Origin: Rhodococcus sp. Leaf278
GTDB lineage: Bacteria; Actinomycetota; Actinomycetes; Mycobacteriales; Mycobacteriaceae
Assembly: GCF_001426085.1 (NCBI RefSeq)
Contig: NZ_LMRR01000015.1
Span: forward strand, 1-59,531
Length of the DNA: 59,531 bases
Direction: 5' to 3'
The notes under the pieces are model-generated. The model had not been told where the DNA came from. It was given only the letters and a program-made list of their open reading frames with translations, and did not search any database. Below, piece by piece: positions 1 through 10,024 of this stretch. Position 1 is the first letter of the stretch, and the number at the start of each line of letters is the position of its first letter. A program made the position numbers and the translations under genes.

Positions 1-80
1 GGGACCAGCTGTTTGCTGACGCCCATCGTGATCGGATGAAGTCGCGAGCCCGTGCCGCCCGCCAGAATGATTCCCCGCAT
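1..80 (-). CDS. rmlA: Glucose-1-phosphate thymidylyltransferase, N-terminal fragment
   Basis: Only the first 26 codons lie in the window; the gene runs off the left edge. The protein opens [18 protein letters not shown] and continues to VSKQLVP, which is the nucleotide-binding signature of RmlA (G-G-x-G-x-R-L-x-P-x-T, then K-Q-L). RmlA joins dTTP and glucose-1-phosphate to make dTDP-glucose, the first step of dTDP-rhamnose synthesis, needed for the rhamnose linker between peptidoglycan and arabinogalactan. rmlB, the next enzyme of the path, lies about 3.2 kb away on the other strand, which supports the call. The ATG is the complement of bases 78-80. Identity is secure from the motif although most of the gene is missing. 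Confidence 0.9.
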   Translation of the reverse strand, partial: MRGIILAGGTGSRLHPITMGVSKQLV

Positions 81-212
81 GAACCCGCAGTCTTCCAGAC
101 CCTCCGGCCGACCGCGCGGTTGTGCCTGCCCCGTTTCCGCTGCGTGAGCTACGAGGTGCACCTACGCTCGCGGCATAACCAGCCCGCCGAGAGAAGACCG
201 AGGACAACGATC

Positions 213-731
213 GTGACGAGCCGCACCCAGATCGAAACCGGTATCAGCCAGGTCACCACCCTTCTTGCGGCAGCTGAGGGCGATGCCAGAGCGTCGGCCA
301 CGCCCTGCACCGACTGGACCGTCGCCGACCTGACCGACCACCTGGTGCACACCGCGGGTCAGTTGGTGACGATGGCCCGCGGCGAAGACATCGATTGGTC
401 GATCTCGCCGCAGTCCGTCTCCGAACCGATTCCGCTGTGGACCGAGCGGACCGGTGAGTTGCTGGCAGTGATCGATGCGGGTTCGCCGCTGCCGCTCGGC
501 ATGGTGGCTGCGGAATTCTCGGTCCACGCGTGGGATCTCGCGACCGCGCTCGGTCGCGGCACCGATGATTTCGACCCGACCGTGGCGGAGGAGGGAATGG
601 CCTTCATGTCCGAGAATCTGACCGAGGAACGCCGCGCCGGTGCTTTCGACCCGGAGCAGCCCGCACCGGACGGGGCCAATGCCTATGAGCGCCTCGCGGC
701 CTTCGCCGGACGCACTGTCTCGCGTTCCTGA
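213..731 (+). CDS. TIGR03086 / mycothiol-dependent maleylpyruvate isomerase-like protein
   Basis: A 172-residue protein of the DinB-like four-helix fold often annotated as TIGR03086 or maleylpyruvate isomerase N-terminal family. Seen: the N-terminal helix followed by ATPCTDWTVADLTDHLVH, the family hallmark in which the His of the D-H pair can bind metal, and later the EFSVHAWDLATALG segment with a second conserved His. Family members use or are thought to use mycothiol as thiol cofactor; the substrate cannot be read from sequence. A longer open frame extends upstream to base 36, but the GTG at 213 is preceded by GAGG nine bases away, and the upstream part is not family-like, so 213 is chosen. 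It is divergent from rmlA and convergent with the T7SS-type operon. Confidence 0.75.
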   Translation: MTSRTQIETGISQVTTLLAAAEGDARASATPCTDWTVADLTDHLVHTAGQLVTMARGEDIDWSISPQSVSEPIPLWTERTGELLAVIDAGSPLPLGMVAAEFSVHAWDLATALGRGTDDFDPTVAEEGMAFMSENLTEERRAGAFDPEQPAPDGANAYERLAAFAGRTVSRS

Positions 732-749
732 GACGTCGCTGCAGGCGGT

Positions 750-1124
750 TCATTCCCACGGGATTCGATACGGCTGAGATTCGACCTCGTCCTCAGTGTT
801 CGGTGTCGGCCATTCGGCCGGCCAGTCGATCTGCGGATCTCCCTTCAGTTCGTCGACCTCAGGAGGGAGCGGAGACGCCTCCAACTCGATGCGCTCCCAG
901 CTGCATTCACCCGACGCGACGAGATCGGCGAATCGAGCCAACGCGGCTGACGCCCGTGGTGACGACGCCAGGCGGGCCAACAGTTCCGCGGTGACGTGTC
1001 GGGTTCCCGCCGGAGGTTTTACGTCGGTGTCGAGAGCTCGCGTGCGCGCGGACTCGAGCTCGCCGCAGGATGCCATCAGACGGTCGTAGGCAACTCGGGC
1101 GTGCGGAGGCAGGGACTCGATCAT
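750..1124 (-). CDS. Hypothetical protein, third gene of type VII-like operon
   Basis: A 124-residue acidic protein with no signal peptide or membrane segment and no family I recognise. The N-terminus is helical (PPHARVAYDRLMASCGELESAR), the middle Ala/Leu/Ser rich, and the C-terminus is Pro/Trp rich (PQIDWPAEWPTP, ending RIPWE). It overlaps the stop of the larger upstream gene by ATGA at 1121-1124, so translation is probably coupled; an in-frame ATG four codons earlier at 1136 is an alternative start. Position directly after a likely secreted T7SS substrate suggests a partner, chaperone or immunity role, but that is inference from context only. Confidence 0.65.
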   Translation of the reverse strand: MIESLPPHARVAYDRLMASCGELESARTRALDTDVKPPAGTRHVTAELLARLASSPRASAALARFADLVASGECSWERIELEASPLPPEVDELKGDPQIDWPAEWPTPNTEDEVESQPYRIPWE

Positions 1125-2332
1125 GCGTCCCGCCATGGTTCGTCGCCGGTGCCGACCGAGAAGTCCTCGTCCGGTGTGTCGAGTACCGGTCTGATATCCG
1201 CGCTCTTGCCCGCTTCGACGGCTTGCTTGCCGTAGTCGAGGAAGTCGTTAAGCGGCCGTAAGGTGTCGTCGATCTTCTGGCCCACCTGGCCTTCGGGGTC
1301 GCCCAGCGCGTCGAGGAACCCGCCGAAGTCGTCGACCACCTGCTCGATCTTCACAATGAGGTCCTTCGTCAGATCCATTGCTGTCCAGCATATTTCGACG
1401 ATGCTTTCCGCCTGCCATGCAGTGCCGACCACCGGCACTTTCTTGAGCATGACCTTCAATGCCCCGCGGGCATTGTCGACGGCCACTTCGGACTCGAGCA
1501 ATTCGACGACTTTCTGAACCACGGCCAGCGCTGCGCCACGAAGTTGCTCGGCGATGGCTGTACAGATTGCGGCGATCGTTCGGCCGGCCGGACCTTCCCA
1601 TCGCATCGCGGCCAGTTGTCGGTCGGCATAGTCGGTGAATGCCTGTGCGGCAGCGCCGTTCCAGTGGCTGTCGATACGGCGTACTCCCGCGGCGAACGAT
1701 TCACAGGCGGCTTCCATCGCGTCGCCCGCAATCTGATACGCCTGGCCGACTCTCCTGATCTCGTTCCAGTTGCCGGTGATCGGAATCGTCGCCTCGTTCA
1801 GAGGGCTCCATCCGGAGAGCTCGAAGATCGTTCTGTCGATCTCTCCGAGCCAGCTCGCAGCTTCGTCGAGTAGGTCTCGGATGTCGTCGATAACGGGATT
1901 CGGTGCAGGATAGTCGATCCCATGGGGACGGCCGTAATCAGCGGCGCCGTCGAATTCGTCTACATGCCCGACCGCGGCGTGACCTGAGCTGCCGCGGTCG
2001 ATGCCCGGTAGCGGTGGCAGAGATGTGTGGGCGTTGAGCAGTTCGTAGTTTTTTTGATCTTGATCGGCATACAACCAGGCAGCCTTGTTGAGCTCGGCAC
2101 CCATCTCTCCGCAATTGGCGGACAGGTGAACCTGCCGAGTGCGTGTCATCTCCTGGAAGCCGGCGAGATACGGCTGGAGTCGCTGCAGAATCTGCCCGAC
2201 CACGTTCTCGCTCAGACCCGCATTGTCGATCAGATAACGATGACTGGCCAGAGTATCGACGCCGATGCGATCGAGAAGATTTCCGAGGCCGGCGATTTCC
2301 GAGGGATCGCCCTCGAAGGTCTCCTCGGTCAT
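1121..2332 (-). CDS. Likely type VII secretion substrate (EspC/WXG100-like)
   Basis: A 403-residue protein whose N-terminal third is a helical segment of the EspC kind, carrying NCGEMGAELNKAAWLY followed by Y-A-D-Q-D, which fits the YxxxD/E type VII export motif. A central WNGAAAQAF turn matches the WxG helix-turn-helix of WXG100-like proteins, flanked by long amphipathic helices. A mildly hydrophobic stretch (VPVVGTAWQAESIVEICWTAM) precedes an acidic tail. I see no obvious toxin domain. The ATG at 2332 overlaps the stop of the upstream membrane-anchored protein by ATGA (2329-2332), and its own stop overlaps the next gene the same way, so all three are one coupled operon. The longer open frame upstream is non-family-like and was not used. 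Confidence 0.7.
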   Translation of the reverse strand: MTEETFEGDPSEIAGLGNLLDRIGVDTLASHRYLIDNAGLSENVVGQILQRLQPYLAGFQEMTRTRQVHLSANCGEMGAELNKAAWLYADQDQKNYELLNAHTSLPPLPGIDRGSSGHAAVGHVDEFDGAADYGRPHGIDYPAPNPVIDDIRDLLDEAASWLGEIDRTIFELSGWSPLNEATIPITGNWNEIRRVGQAYQIAGDAMEAACESFAAGVRRIDSHWNGAAAQAFTDYADRQLAAMRWEGPAGRTIAAICTAIAEQLRGAALAVVQKVVELLESEVAVDNARGALKVMLKKVPVVGTAWQAESIVEICWTAMDLTKDLIVKIEQVVDDFGGFLDALGDPEGQVGQKIDDTLRPLNDFLDYGKQAVEAGKSADIRPVLDTPDEDFSVGTGDEPWRDA

Positions 2333-3114
2333 CGTGGCTGCCCCGTCGTCGAACCAGGCTTGCGGAGTGTCGAGATCAGGGTGTCCACAGTCGAGTAGTC
2401 CAGCGAGCCCTCGTTGCTCTGGTCGAGCTGAACCATGAATACCGCGACGGTTGCCGTGGCGAATCCCGGTATCGCCACGACGTCGAATGTGGCCTCGGTT
2501 GGGCTGCATTCCACGCTGGCGTGGATGCCCGAGCCACGAACGGTGTATCGCACGGCAGGCTCTCCATCGACCTCGATGTCCTGAGGCTCCGAGTATTCGA
2601 TGCGTGGTGGGGCAGCGGAGTCATCGCCGAAGACGACTTCCGCACCGCGGGCAGCGTCCAGTGCTGCGGCGTGTAAGTCCATCCCGTTGCGGCCAGTCAT
2701 ACCGGACTCGGCGAGCGACGACCCGTCCACTTCTGGGCAGTAGCCGTAGCCGTAATCGGCACTGGCGCCGTAGACGACCGACTTACCATCGTTCGACCAG
2801 CCCGCGATTCCGGTCGAGAAGTTTCGCCACTCTGCCGGTATCTCGTAAGTCCAACCGAATTTGGTGGCGATGGGCTGCGGTTGCCCGTCGGGCACCACGA
2901 TTTTCGGTGGCGGACGGTTCATCGACGGAAAGCCCGGTGGCAGTGGCGGCGGGGCCGTCGTCGAGCCCGTGGGTTTCGGCGACACCGGCGGCAGAACCTG
3001 TACACCCTCGTACGGCTCCGGCACCGGCGGTGCCAACTGCGGGATTGCCCACATGGTCCCGAACAGCAGCGCTACCAATGCGGCGAGACGAATCAAAATT
3101 TTGCCCAGACCCAT
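2329..3114 (-). CDS. Membrane-anchored, Pro-rich extracytoplasmic protein
   Basis: A 261-residue protein with one N-terminal hydrophobic segment (residues about 5-26, LIRLAALVALLFGTMWAIP), a Pro-rich spacer (residues about 27-75, with PPPLPPG and RPPPK), then a globular domain with the WTYEIPAEWRNFS and GYGYCPEVDGS segments. Two Cys in the outer domain could form a disulfide. The layout, anchor plus Pro-rich spacer plus outer domain, resembles small Nocardiaceae envelope proteins of unknown function often found beside WXG100-type genes. It is the first gene of the three-gene operon that continues into the type VII-like substrate and is likely expressed with it. No enzymatic function can be assigned. 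Confidence 0.7.
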   Translation of the reverse strand: MGLGKILIRLAALVALLFGTMWAIPQLAPPVPEPYEGVQVLPPVSPKPTGSTTAPPPLPPGFPSMNRPPPKIVVPDGQPQPIATKFGWTYEIPAEWRNFSTGIAGWSNDGKSVVYGASADYGYGYCPEVDGSSLAESGMTGRNGMDLHAAALDAARGAEVVFGDDSAAPPRIEYSEPQDIEVDGEPAVRYTVRGSGIHASVECSPTEATFDVVAIPGFATATVAVFMVQLDQSNEGSLDYSTVDTLISTLRKPGSTTGQPR

Positions 3115-3148
3115 TGACGTACTCCCCCCGAAGTCGAACAGAAGCTAG

Positions 3149-5138
<1,990 letters not shown>

Positions 5139-5142
<4 letters not shown>

Positions 5143-5606
5143 GGTGTGGGGGCCTGACTCTTTCTGCGAAACGAGAAGTCGCGGTAGCCGAAGAAGCTGA
5201 CGACTGCCATCACTGCTGTGACGACCAATTGTGAAGGGATGGGCGGAAAGTGGAGTACCGATACGGCGATGGTCATCAACGAGATGTTCGCGAGGAACGC
5301 CCCGAAGTTGACGACGAAGAATCGCAACAGATCTCGGAAGAAGTGCCCGCGTACGCGGAACACCAGGTAGCGGTACATCGCGAACGCGCACAGCACGTTG
5401 CACAGGTAGCCGAGCACGATGGCAGCGTGGTAGCCGTACCGCTCACCGATCAGCAACTGCCACAGGATGAACCACGCGGTACCCAACGCGGTGTTGACAC
5501 CACCGACGAGCAGGAACGCGATCTTCTGATTCTTGACGATGCGCATCAGAGGCCCGGGCGCACCGCTCATGCCGGCCGGGGGAGCGGGAGTCTGCGGCTC
5601 GGTCAT
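5139..5606 (-). CDS. GtrA family membrane protein
   Basis: A 155-residue protein with four predicted transmembrane segments (near residues 28-50, 58-78, 90-113 and 121-140) of the GtrA/DPMS-associated family. FLLVGGVNTALGTAWFILW is the typical first helix, and the protein ends with the RDFSFRR tail seen in many GtrA proteins. These proteins are thought to help flip or present polyprenyl-phosphate sugars across the membrane. Its start overlaps the stop of the epimerase gene upstream (5603-5606) and its stop overlaps the GT2 start, indicating translational coupling in one operon. Donor sugar and direction of flipping are unknown. Confidence 0.9.
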
Positions 5607-6544
5607 CGGCCGACCCCCAGTGCTTGACGCGTCGCGAACAAGGTCGACGCGATGCCTGCGGGCAACGTGCGATGGGTGCGGCGATCGATTTCCGGCCAGA
5701 CAGTCGACCGCAGTCGCAGATCACGGCCTTGGAACGCCGCGAGTGGCGATGCGGCGAGCACCACGTTCGGCCGTCGGCGAAAGACGGTGCGGCATGCTCC
5801 GAGGATCGAACCGATCGTGACGGCCTCGCCCGAGGCGAAGATCTTGATCGTGGGCGGCATTCGTTGCCCGGCAGACATCTCGAGGGTGTCGGCCACCATC
5901 TCGGCCGCATCGGACACGTAGAGATAGTCGCGCAGCGTATCCATCGGTACGAAGATGGACACGGGCGAAGCCATCAGGTATCCACGGCACAGGTGTGAGA
6001 TCAGGCCTTGCGGTTTTGCGAGATTCTGCCCCGGGCCGTAGAGGTTCGCGAAACGGCCGATCGCCACATTGATACCGGTGCGCACCCCGAAGTCGGTCGC
6101 GATCGACTCGGACTCGAGCTTCGCGAAACCGTAGTCGCCCAACGGAACCGGCTGCGTGCCCTCGTGATGCGGCGCTCCGAGTGCGCCGGCGTACACGCCC
6201 CCTGCGGATGAGGCGAGGAAGACCGTTCCGGTGTCGGCGCGATCGGCGGCGACTGCTTCGATACGCGAGAGGACTGCGTGAATGAGCTCGTTCTCCTGAG
6301 CGAATTGCGCTGCGCTGGTGCCGTTCACGCCCGCACCGGCGGCCCAGATCACGTTCCACGGACCGTCGACGAAAGAGTCGAAAAATTCTGAACAGCGTTG
6401 CAGCAGGGCCTCTTCGGCCAACACTCGGTTCGTCCAGGGGATCGTGCTGGTGTGCACGCGATGCCCGCGGCGTTGCACTTCCCGGGTCGCTGCAGCGCCG
6501 AGTAGCCCGCCGCTGCCGACGATCCAGGTGTGCGTCGCGGTCAC
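5603..6544 (-). CDS. NAD-dependent epimerase/dehydratase
   Basis: A 313-residue SDR-like sugar-nucleotide enzyme. The N-terminal HTWIVGSGGLLGAAATREVQRRGH is a Rossmann dinucleotide-binding loop. FLASSAGGVYAG supplies the catalytic Ser region, and GDYGFAKLESES gives the Tyr-x-x-x-Lys pair. GRFANLYGPGQNLAKPQGLI is the substrate-loop signature of NAD-dependent epimerase/dehydratases. It overlaps the transferase gene upstream by four bases and gtrA downstream by four, so it is expressed with a polyprenyl-phosphate sugar pathway and likely modifies the sugar used there. The exact reaction (epimerisation, dehydration or keto-reduction) cannot be told from sequence. Confidence 0.85.
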   Translation of the reverse strand: MTATHTWIVGSGGLLGAAATREVQRRGHRVHTSTIPWTNRVLAEEALLQRCSEFFDSFVDGPWNVIWAAGAGVNGTSAAQFAQENELIHAVLSRIEAVAADRADTGTVFLASSAGGVYAGALGAPHHEGTQPVPLGDYGFAKLESESIATDFGVRTGINVAIGRFANLYGPGQNLAKPQGLISHLCRGYLMASPVSIFVPMDTLRDYLYVSDAAEMVADTLEMSAGQRMPPTIKIFASGEAVTIGSILGACRTVFRRRPNVVLAASPLAAFQGRDLRLRSTVWPEIDRRTHRTLPAGIASTLFATRQALGVGR

Positions 6545-7596
6545 GTCGACTGTGTGTTGTCGGTCGGCTGTGAATTTTCGACTGATGCAGCCGGCGCGGT
6601 GCGCCCGAGCGGGCCGTTTCCGGGATCGGTGACGATGAGGTAAGGCGGCTTACCCATGGCGGTCTTGACGTTGACGCCCACGTATTCGGCCACCACTCCG
6701 AGTGAGAACAGGGTTGCGCCGAACCCGAACAGCAGGATGACCATCGTCGATGCCCAGCCGCGCACCTCGGCACCGGAATCGAACACGAAGTACGAAATCA
6801 GTACGTAGGCGACGAGAATCAGGCCGAGCAGTGCGAAGGCGATTCCGATGAAGCTGACCAACCGCAGTCCCTTGGTGCCGCTCGAGAGCACCATCCGCCA
6901 GAAGTGCGAGAGCAGTGTCCGAAGTCGGTAGCCCGATCGACGGTCCACCTCTTCCCGCAACGCCACCGGGCTCGTCGAAACGTCACCTGCGATCCACCCG
7001 AGGGCGATGTCCAGGTACGCCTCGGAACCGGCGTACGCGGCGACGGAACGGCCGACTTCGCCGAGCACCAGGCGGTAACTCTGGTAATCGACGGTGTTGT
7101 CCCCGGCCAGAGCTTTGGCGATCAGCCACTTCGATCCCCGGGAGGCGGCATTGCGCCACAATCCGTGCGGCGCGACATTGGTGGGCTTGGCGTAGACCAC
7201 GGTGGACTGCCGGTCGAGGGCAGTGTCGAGCATGCCGCCGATGGCAGCCGGGTCGTGTTGACCGTCCTCGTCCATCGTGACGATCCACTCACCACCACTC
7301 GATGCCATACCGGCCAGCGTGGCCGGGTGTTGGCCGAAATTGCGACTGAGCCAGACACCACGAACGAACGTGTGCGCTTCGGTGAGCTGCCGAATGACTG
7401 CAGCGGAGTTGTCGGGCCCGTGATCGAAGACGAGCAGAACCTCTTCGACGATCATCGGTCGGCCGAGGGGAGTGTGTACCACCTGGGTCAACGGAATGAT
7501 CTCGTCCATCAACGCGCTGAGCGTCCGTTCGCCCTGATACACCGGAACCACGATGGAAATGCGGTGCGGATCAGTAGCAGCGTCGTCGGACATCAC
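6541..7596 (-). CDS. DPM-like family 2 glycosyltransferase with two C-terminal TM helices
   Basis: A 351-residue enzyme of the polyprenyl-phosphate glycosyltransferase type (bactoprenol glucosyltransferase GtrB/DPM1 group). The cytoplasmic domain opens ISIVVPVYQGERTLSALMDEI and has SRNFGQHPATLAGM and the VTMDEDGQHDP metal-binding motif; two transmembrane helices follow (residues about 247-270 and 281-305). It likely moves a sugar from a nucleotide donor to polyprenyl phosphate on the inner face of the membrane. GtrA, encoded two genes on, is the usual partner. The stop overlaps the epimerase start. A second ATG one codon later is an equally good start. The sugar is unknown. Confidence 0.88.
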   Translation of the reverse strand: MMSDDAATDPHRISIVVPVYQGERTLSALMDEIIPLTQVVHTPLGRPMIVEEVLLVFDHGPDNSAAVIRQLTEAHTFVRGVWLSRNFGQHPATLAGMASSGGEWIVTMDEDGQHDPAAIGGMLDTALDRQSTVVYAKPTNVAPHGLWRNAASRGSKWLIAKALAGDNTVDYQSYRLVLGEVGRSVAAYAGSEAYLDIALGWIAGDVSTSPVALREEVDRRSGYRLRTLLSHFWRMVLSSGTKGLRLVSFIGIAFALLGLILVAYVLISYFVFDSGAEVRGWASTMVILLFGFGATLFSLGVVAEYVGVNVKTAMGKPPYLIVTDPGNGPLGRTAPAASVENSQPTDNTQST

Positions 7597-7607
7597 GAGG
7601 TCTGACC

Positions 7608-9860
7608 CTATCTGCTCTCGGCATTACCATCGAACTTCGCCGCGGAGGAGCTTCTACGTCGTCGCACATCGAGCACCATCAGGCCGATCAGCACCAGCAC
7701 TCCGCCTGCCATCGCGGCCAGTCCGAGTCGTTCGCCGGGCGGTCGGAAGGTGATCTGCAGGTCGGCGTTCTCGGTGCCGGGCGGCAGGTCGACGTACAGG
7801 AAGATGTCTGCCAAGCCCTTCGTCTGCAGCTTCTCACCGTTGAGCGTCGCGGTGTACCCGGGCCAGGCCAGTCGCGAAAAAACAACGCTTCCGCCGTCGG
7901 GTGCACTGACGTCGACGTGCTCGGAGTCGGCGTCGAAGCTGCGGGTTTCGGCTGTGCCGTTCACCGTCGCCACGACGCGTCCCGACGTCGTGGGAATCAG
8001 ACCGTCGACACGTTCGAGGACATAGATCTGGCGAGCGGACTCGGGCGTGGGAGCGGTCACCCACTGCCAGCCTGCGGGTGCGGGCCGGGAGTTCGCGAGC
8101 GGATACTGGTTCTTCTGCAGCACGATTCGATCGAGTTGCATCAGGTCGGCGTAGGTTTTGCCGGTGTACGGCTCGATCTCGAAGACGCGCCGAAAGGCGT
8201 CCTTGCAGGTCGATCCTTCGTGCTCGAAGCACAGCAGGTTGGCGAAGTCGAGATATCCGACGGGGGTGTACGCGTTGACGTAGTCCAGGCCCATGATTTT
8301 GGCGGAGTTGCCGTACACCTGGGAGTGCCAGGGCAGCTGCGGGTCGTCGGGTCCCTGTGCTGCGGTCTCGGTCAGTGCGCGGTTGCCGAGTTGCAGGGTA
8401 GCGCCCTGCCACTGCGGGAACTCGGCCTTGGCCTCGGATTGCGACGCGGGTAGCCACCATTTGGTGAACGGCGGATCGTAGGTGGCCACCTGATACATCG
8501 CGACCGGTGCGATCGTCGCGAGCAGCAGTGCTGCCGTCGCCCTGGTGGAGAAGCGGTGGGTCAGCAGTAGCGCGAGTGCGCCGACGAGCAGGATGGCCAG
8601 CGCAGCGAGGACGTGGCGGCCGAAGAACTCCGGTCCCGAGGAGCCGGCGCGCAGCAGCAACACCACTGTCAGTAGACCGGCAGCGAGCAACCGGGGCCGC
8701 AGCTTGTCCAGAGTGCCGTAACGACTGAGCAGGGTGACCGCAAGAATCAGCGCGACGATGGCGACGAAGGGAAGGATGCGCGCGGGCCAGCGGATGGGGC
8801 CGATATCGCTCGGCCCGGCTGTGAAGACCAGTGCGAATACCAACAGGATCAGCGGTGCGGCCAGCTCACGCAAGGCCGCGGGCACCCGACGCCACGCAAT
8901 GAACGCGAGCGCGGGCACGACGAACCAGGCGATGTAGGTGACCGGTGCCAGGGTGGTCTCACCCGACCACGATTCGATGCTCGTCACAGCCGTCGGCACG
9001 CTCGCGGTCAGTGATTCCGACCATGGTGCCGTCAGGAAGTTGTCGTTGAAGGTTCCCTCGTCACCGCTGCGCCAGGTGACCGCCGAGGTCATGACTCCCG
9101 GGAGGAAGGTGACAGCCCCGCACGCGGCCGCGGCGATGCCGACACTGCACACCTTCAGCGCTGGACGCCACAGGCGTTGGAACAACCGTTCGCCGATCGC
9201 AACGGAGCCGATCATGACGCCGGCCATGACCGCAGCGTGCACGTAGCCCACGCTGATGGCCAGGTAGAGGAACACGAACGGTACGACGGGTCCGCTGCGG
9301 CCGCGGGCGTACTTCACCGAGCTCGCCCACGCGTTGGTGATGTACGCGGTGCCGATGAGTGCGGTCACCCACGAGGTGTTCTCGAAGAACAGGGTGAAGC
9401 CGACGAACGGTGCACTCGCGCCTGCGACGGCAGCCCAGTCGGCGCGCGCTCCGTAGGTGAGTGCGACGCGATAGACGCCCCAGGCCAGCAGGATCGAGAA
9501 GCCGAGTTTGACCGTGGTGGCGAGCAGTACCAGGTTGTCGATGGACGGCGAGATGTAGTTGATCGCCATCTGCACCGGGTTCCACAGACCGCCTTGGCCT
9601 TCGACGGGATAGTTGCCCGCCATCCATTGATCGAGCACCAGGGACGGAAAGTGGCCGTCGCGCATGATGCGCCCGAGCTGGAGCCAGTTGGGAACGGCAC
9701 CGGATTCGGTGTCGTCGATGTAGAAGAAGCGCGGGTCGACGCTGAGTATCAGGAGGTAGCCCAACACGACGACTGCGGCGACCGCCGCGCCCCATACGAG
9801 GCGCTCTCCTCTGCCGTCGGGCAGCGAGCTGCTCGTCGTCTGGGTATCCGTGGTGGGCAA
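7608..9860 (-). CDS. Large polytopic membrane protein, GT-C/YfhO-like
   Basis: A 750-residue protein with about twelve hydrophobic segments and an outer C-terminal domain before a last membrane helix and basic tail (LDVRRRR). An early DPRFFYIDDTESG segment supplies acidic residues in the first outer loop, as in GT-C glycosyltransferases that use polyprenyl-phosphate sugars. The C-terminal part (LAWPGYTATLNG and FRPPGERLG) resembles YfhO-like envelope proteins. It heads the operon of the DPM-like transferase, epimerase, GtrA and GT2 genes and is likely the transferase using the lipid-linked sugar. The TTG at 9860 is preferred because GGAG lies eight bases before it; the open frame reaches 9962 without a better start. 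Confidence 0.75.
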   Translation of the reverse strand: MPTTDTQTTSSSLPDGRGERLVWGAAVAAVVVLGYLLILSVDPRFFYIDDTESGAVPNWLQLGRIMRDGHFPSLVLDQWMAGNYPVEGQGGLWNPVQMAINYISPSIDNLVLLATTVKLGFSILLAWGVYRVALTYGARADWAAVAGASAPFVGFTLFFENTSWVTALIGTAYITNAWASSVKYARGRSGPVVPFVFLYLAISVGYVHAAVMAGVMIGSVAIGERLFQRLWRPALKVCSVGIAAAACGAVTFLPGVMTSAVTWRSGDEGTFNDNFLTAPWSESLTASVPTAVTSIESWSGETTLAPVTYIAWFVVPALAFIAWRRVPAALRELAAPLILLVFALVFTAGPSDIGPIRWPARILPFVAIVALILAVTLLSRYGTLDKLRPRLLAAGLLTVVLLLRAGSSGPEFFGRHVLAALAILLVGALALLLTHRFSTRATAALLLATIAPVAMYQVATYDPPFTKWWLPASQSEAKAEFPQWQGATLQLGNRALTETAAQGPDDPQLPWHSQVYGNSAKIMGLDYVNAYTPVGYLDFANLLCFEHEGSTCKDAFRRVFEIEPYTGKTYADLMQLDRIVLQKNQYPLANSRPAPAGWQWVTAPTPESARQIYVLERVDGLIPTTSGRVVATVNGTAETRSFDADSEHVDVSAPDGGSVVFSRLAWPGYTATLNGEKLQTKGLADIFLYVDLPPGTENADLQITFRPPGERLGLAAMAGGVLVLIGLMVLDVRRRRSSSAAKFDGNAESR

Positions 9861-9985
9861 GGGGTCAACTCCGTGAGTTCGGGCAAAGACACTCGACTGT
9901 AGCTCTCGAGGTGTCCGGGAACCGAAACGTCGACGCGTGCATGACGCAGATGTCGGCAACACATCGGCTATTGCGAGTGATCGCT

Positions 9986-9998
9986 CTCTAAGTTAGAG
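9986..9998. promoter_or_regulatory. Candidate TetR operator
   Basis: CTCTAAGTTAGAG is a perfect 6-bp palindrome around a central G, 26 bases before the acylase ATG and between two divergent genes. TetR proteins commonly bind such sites beside their own operon, and a tetR gene is the second gene of this operon. Assignment is inference. Confidence 0.5.
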
Positions 9999-10024
9999 TT
10001 TCGTCATCCTATGACGGAGGTCAC

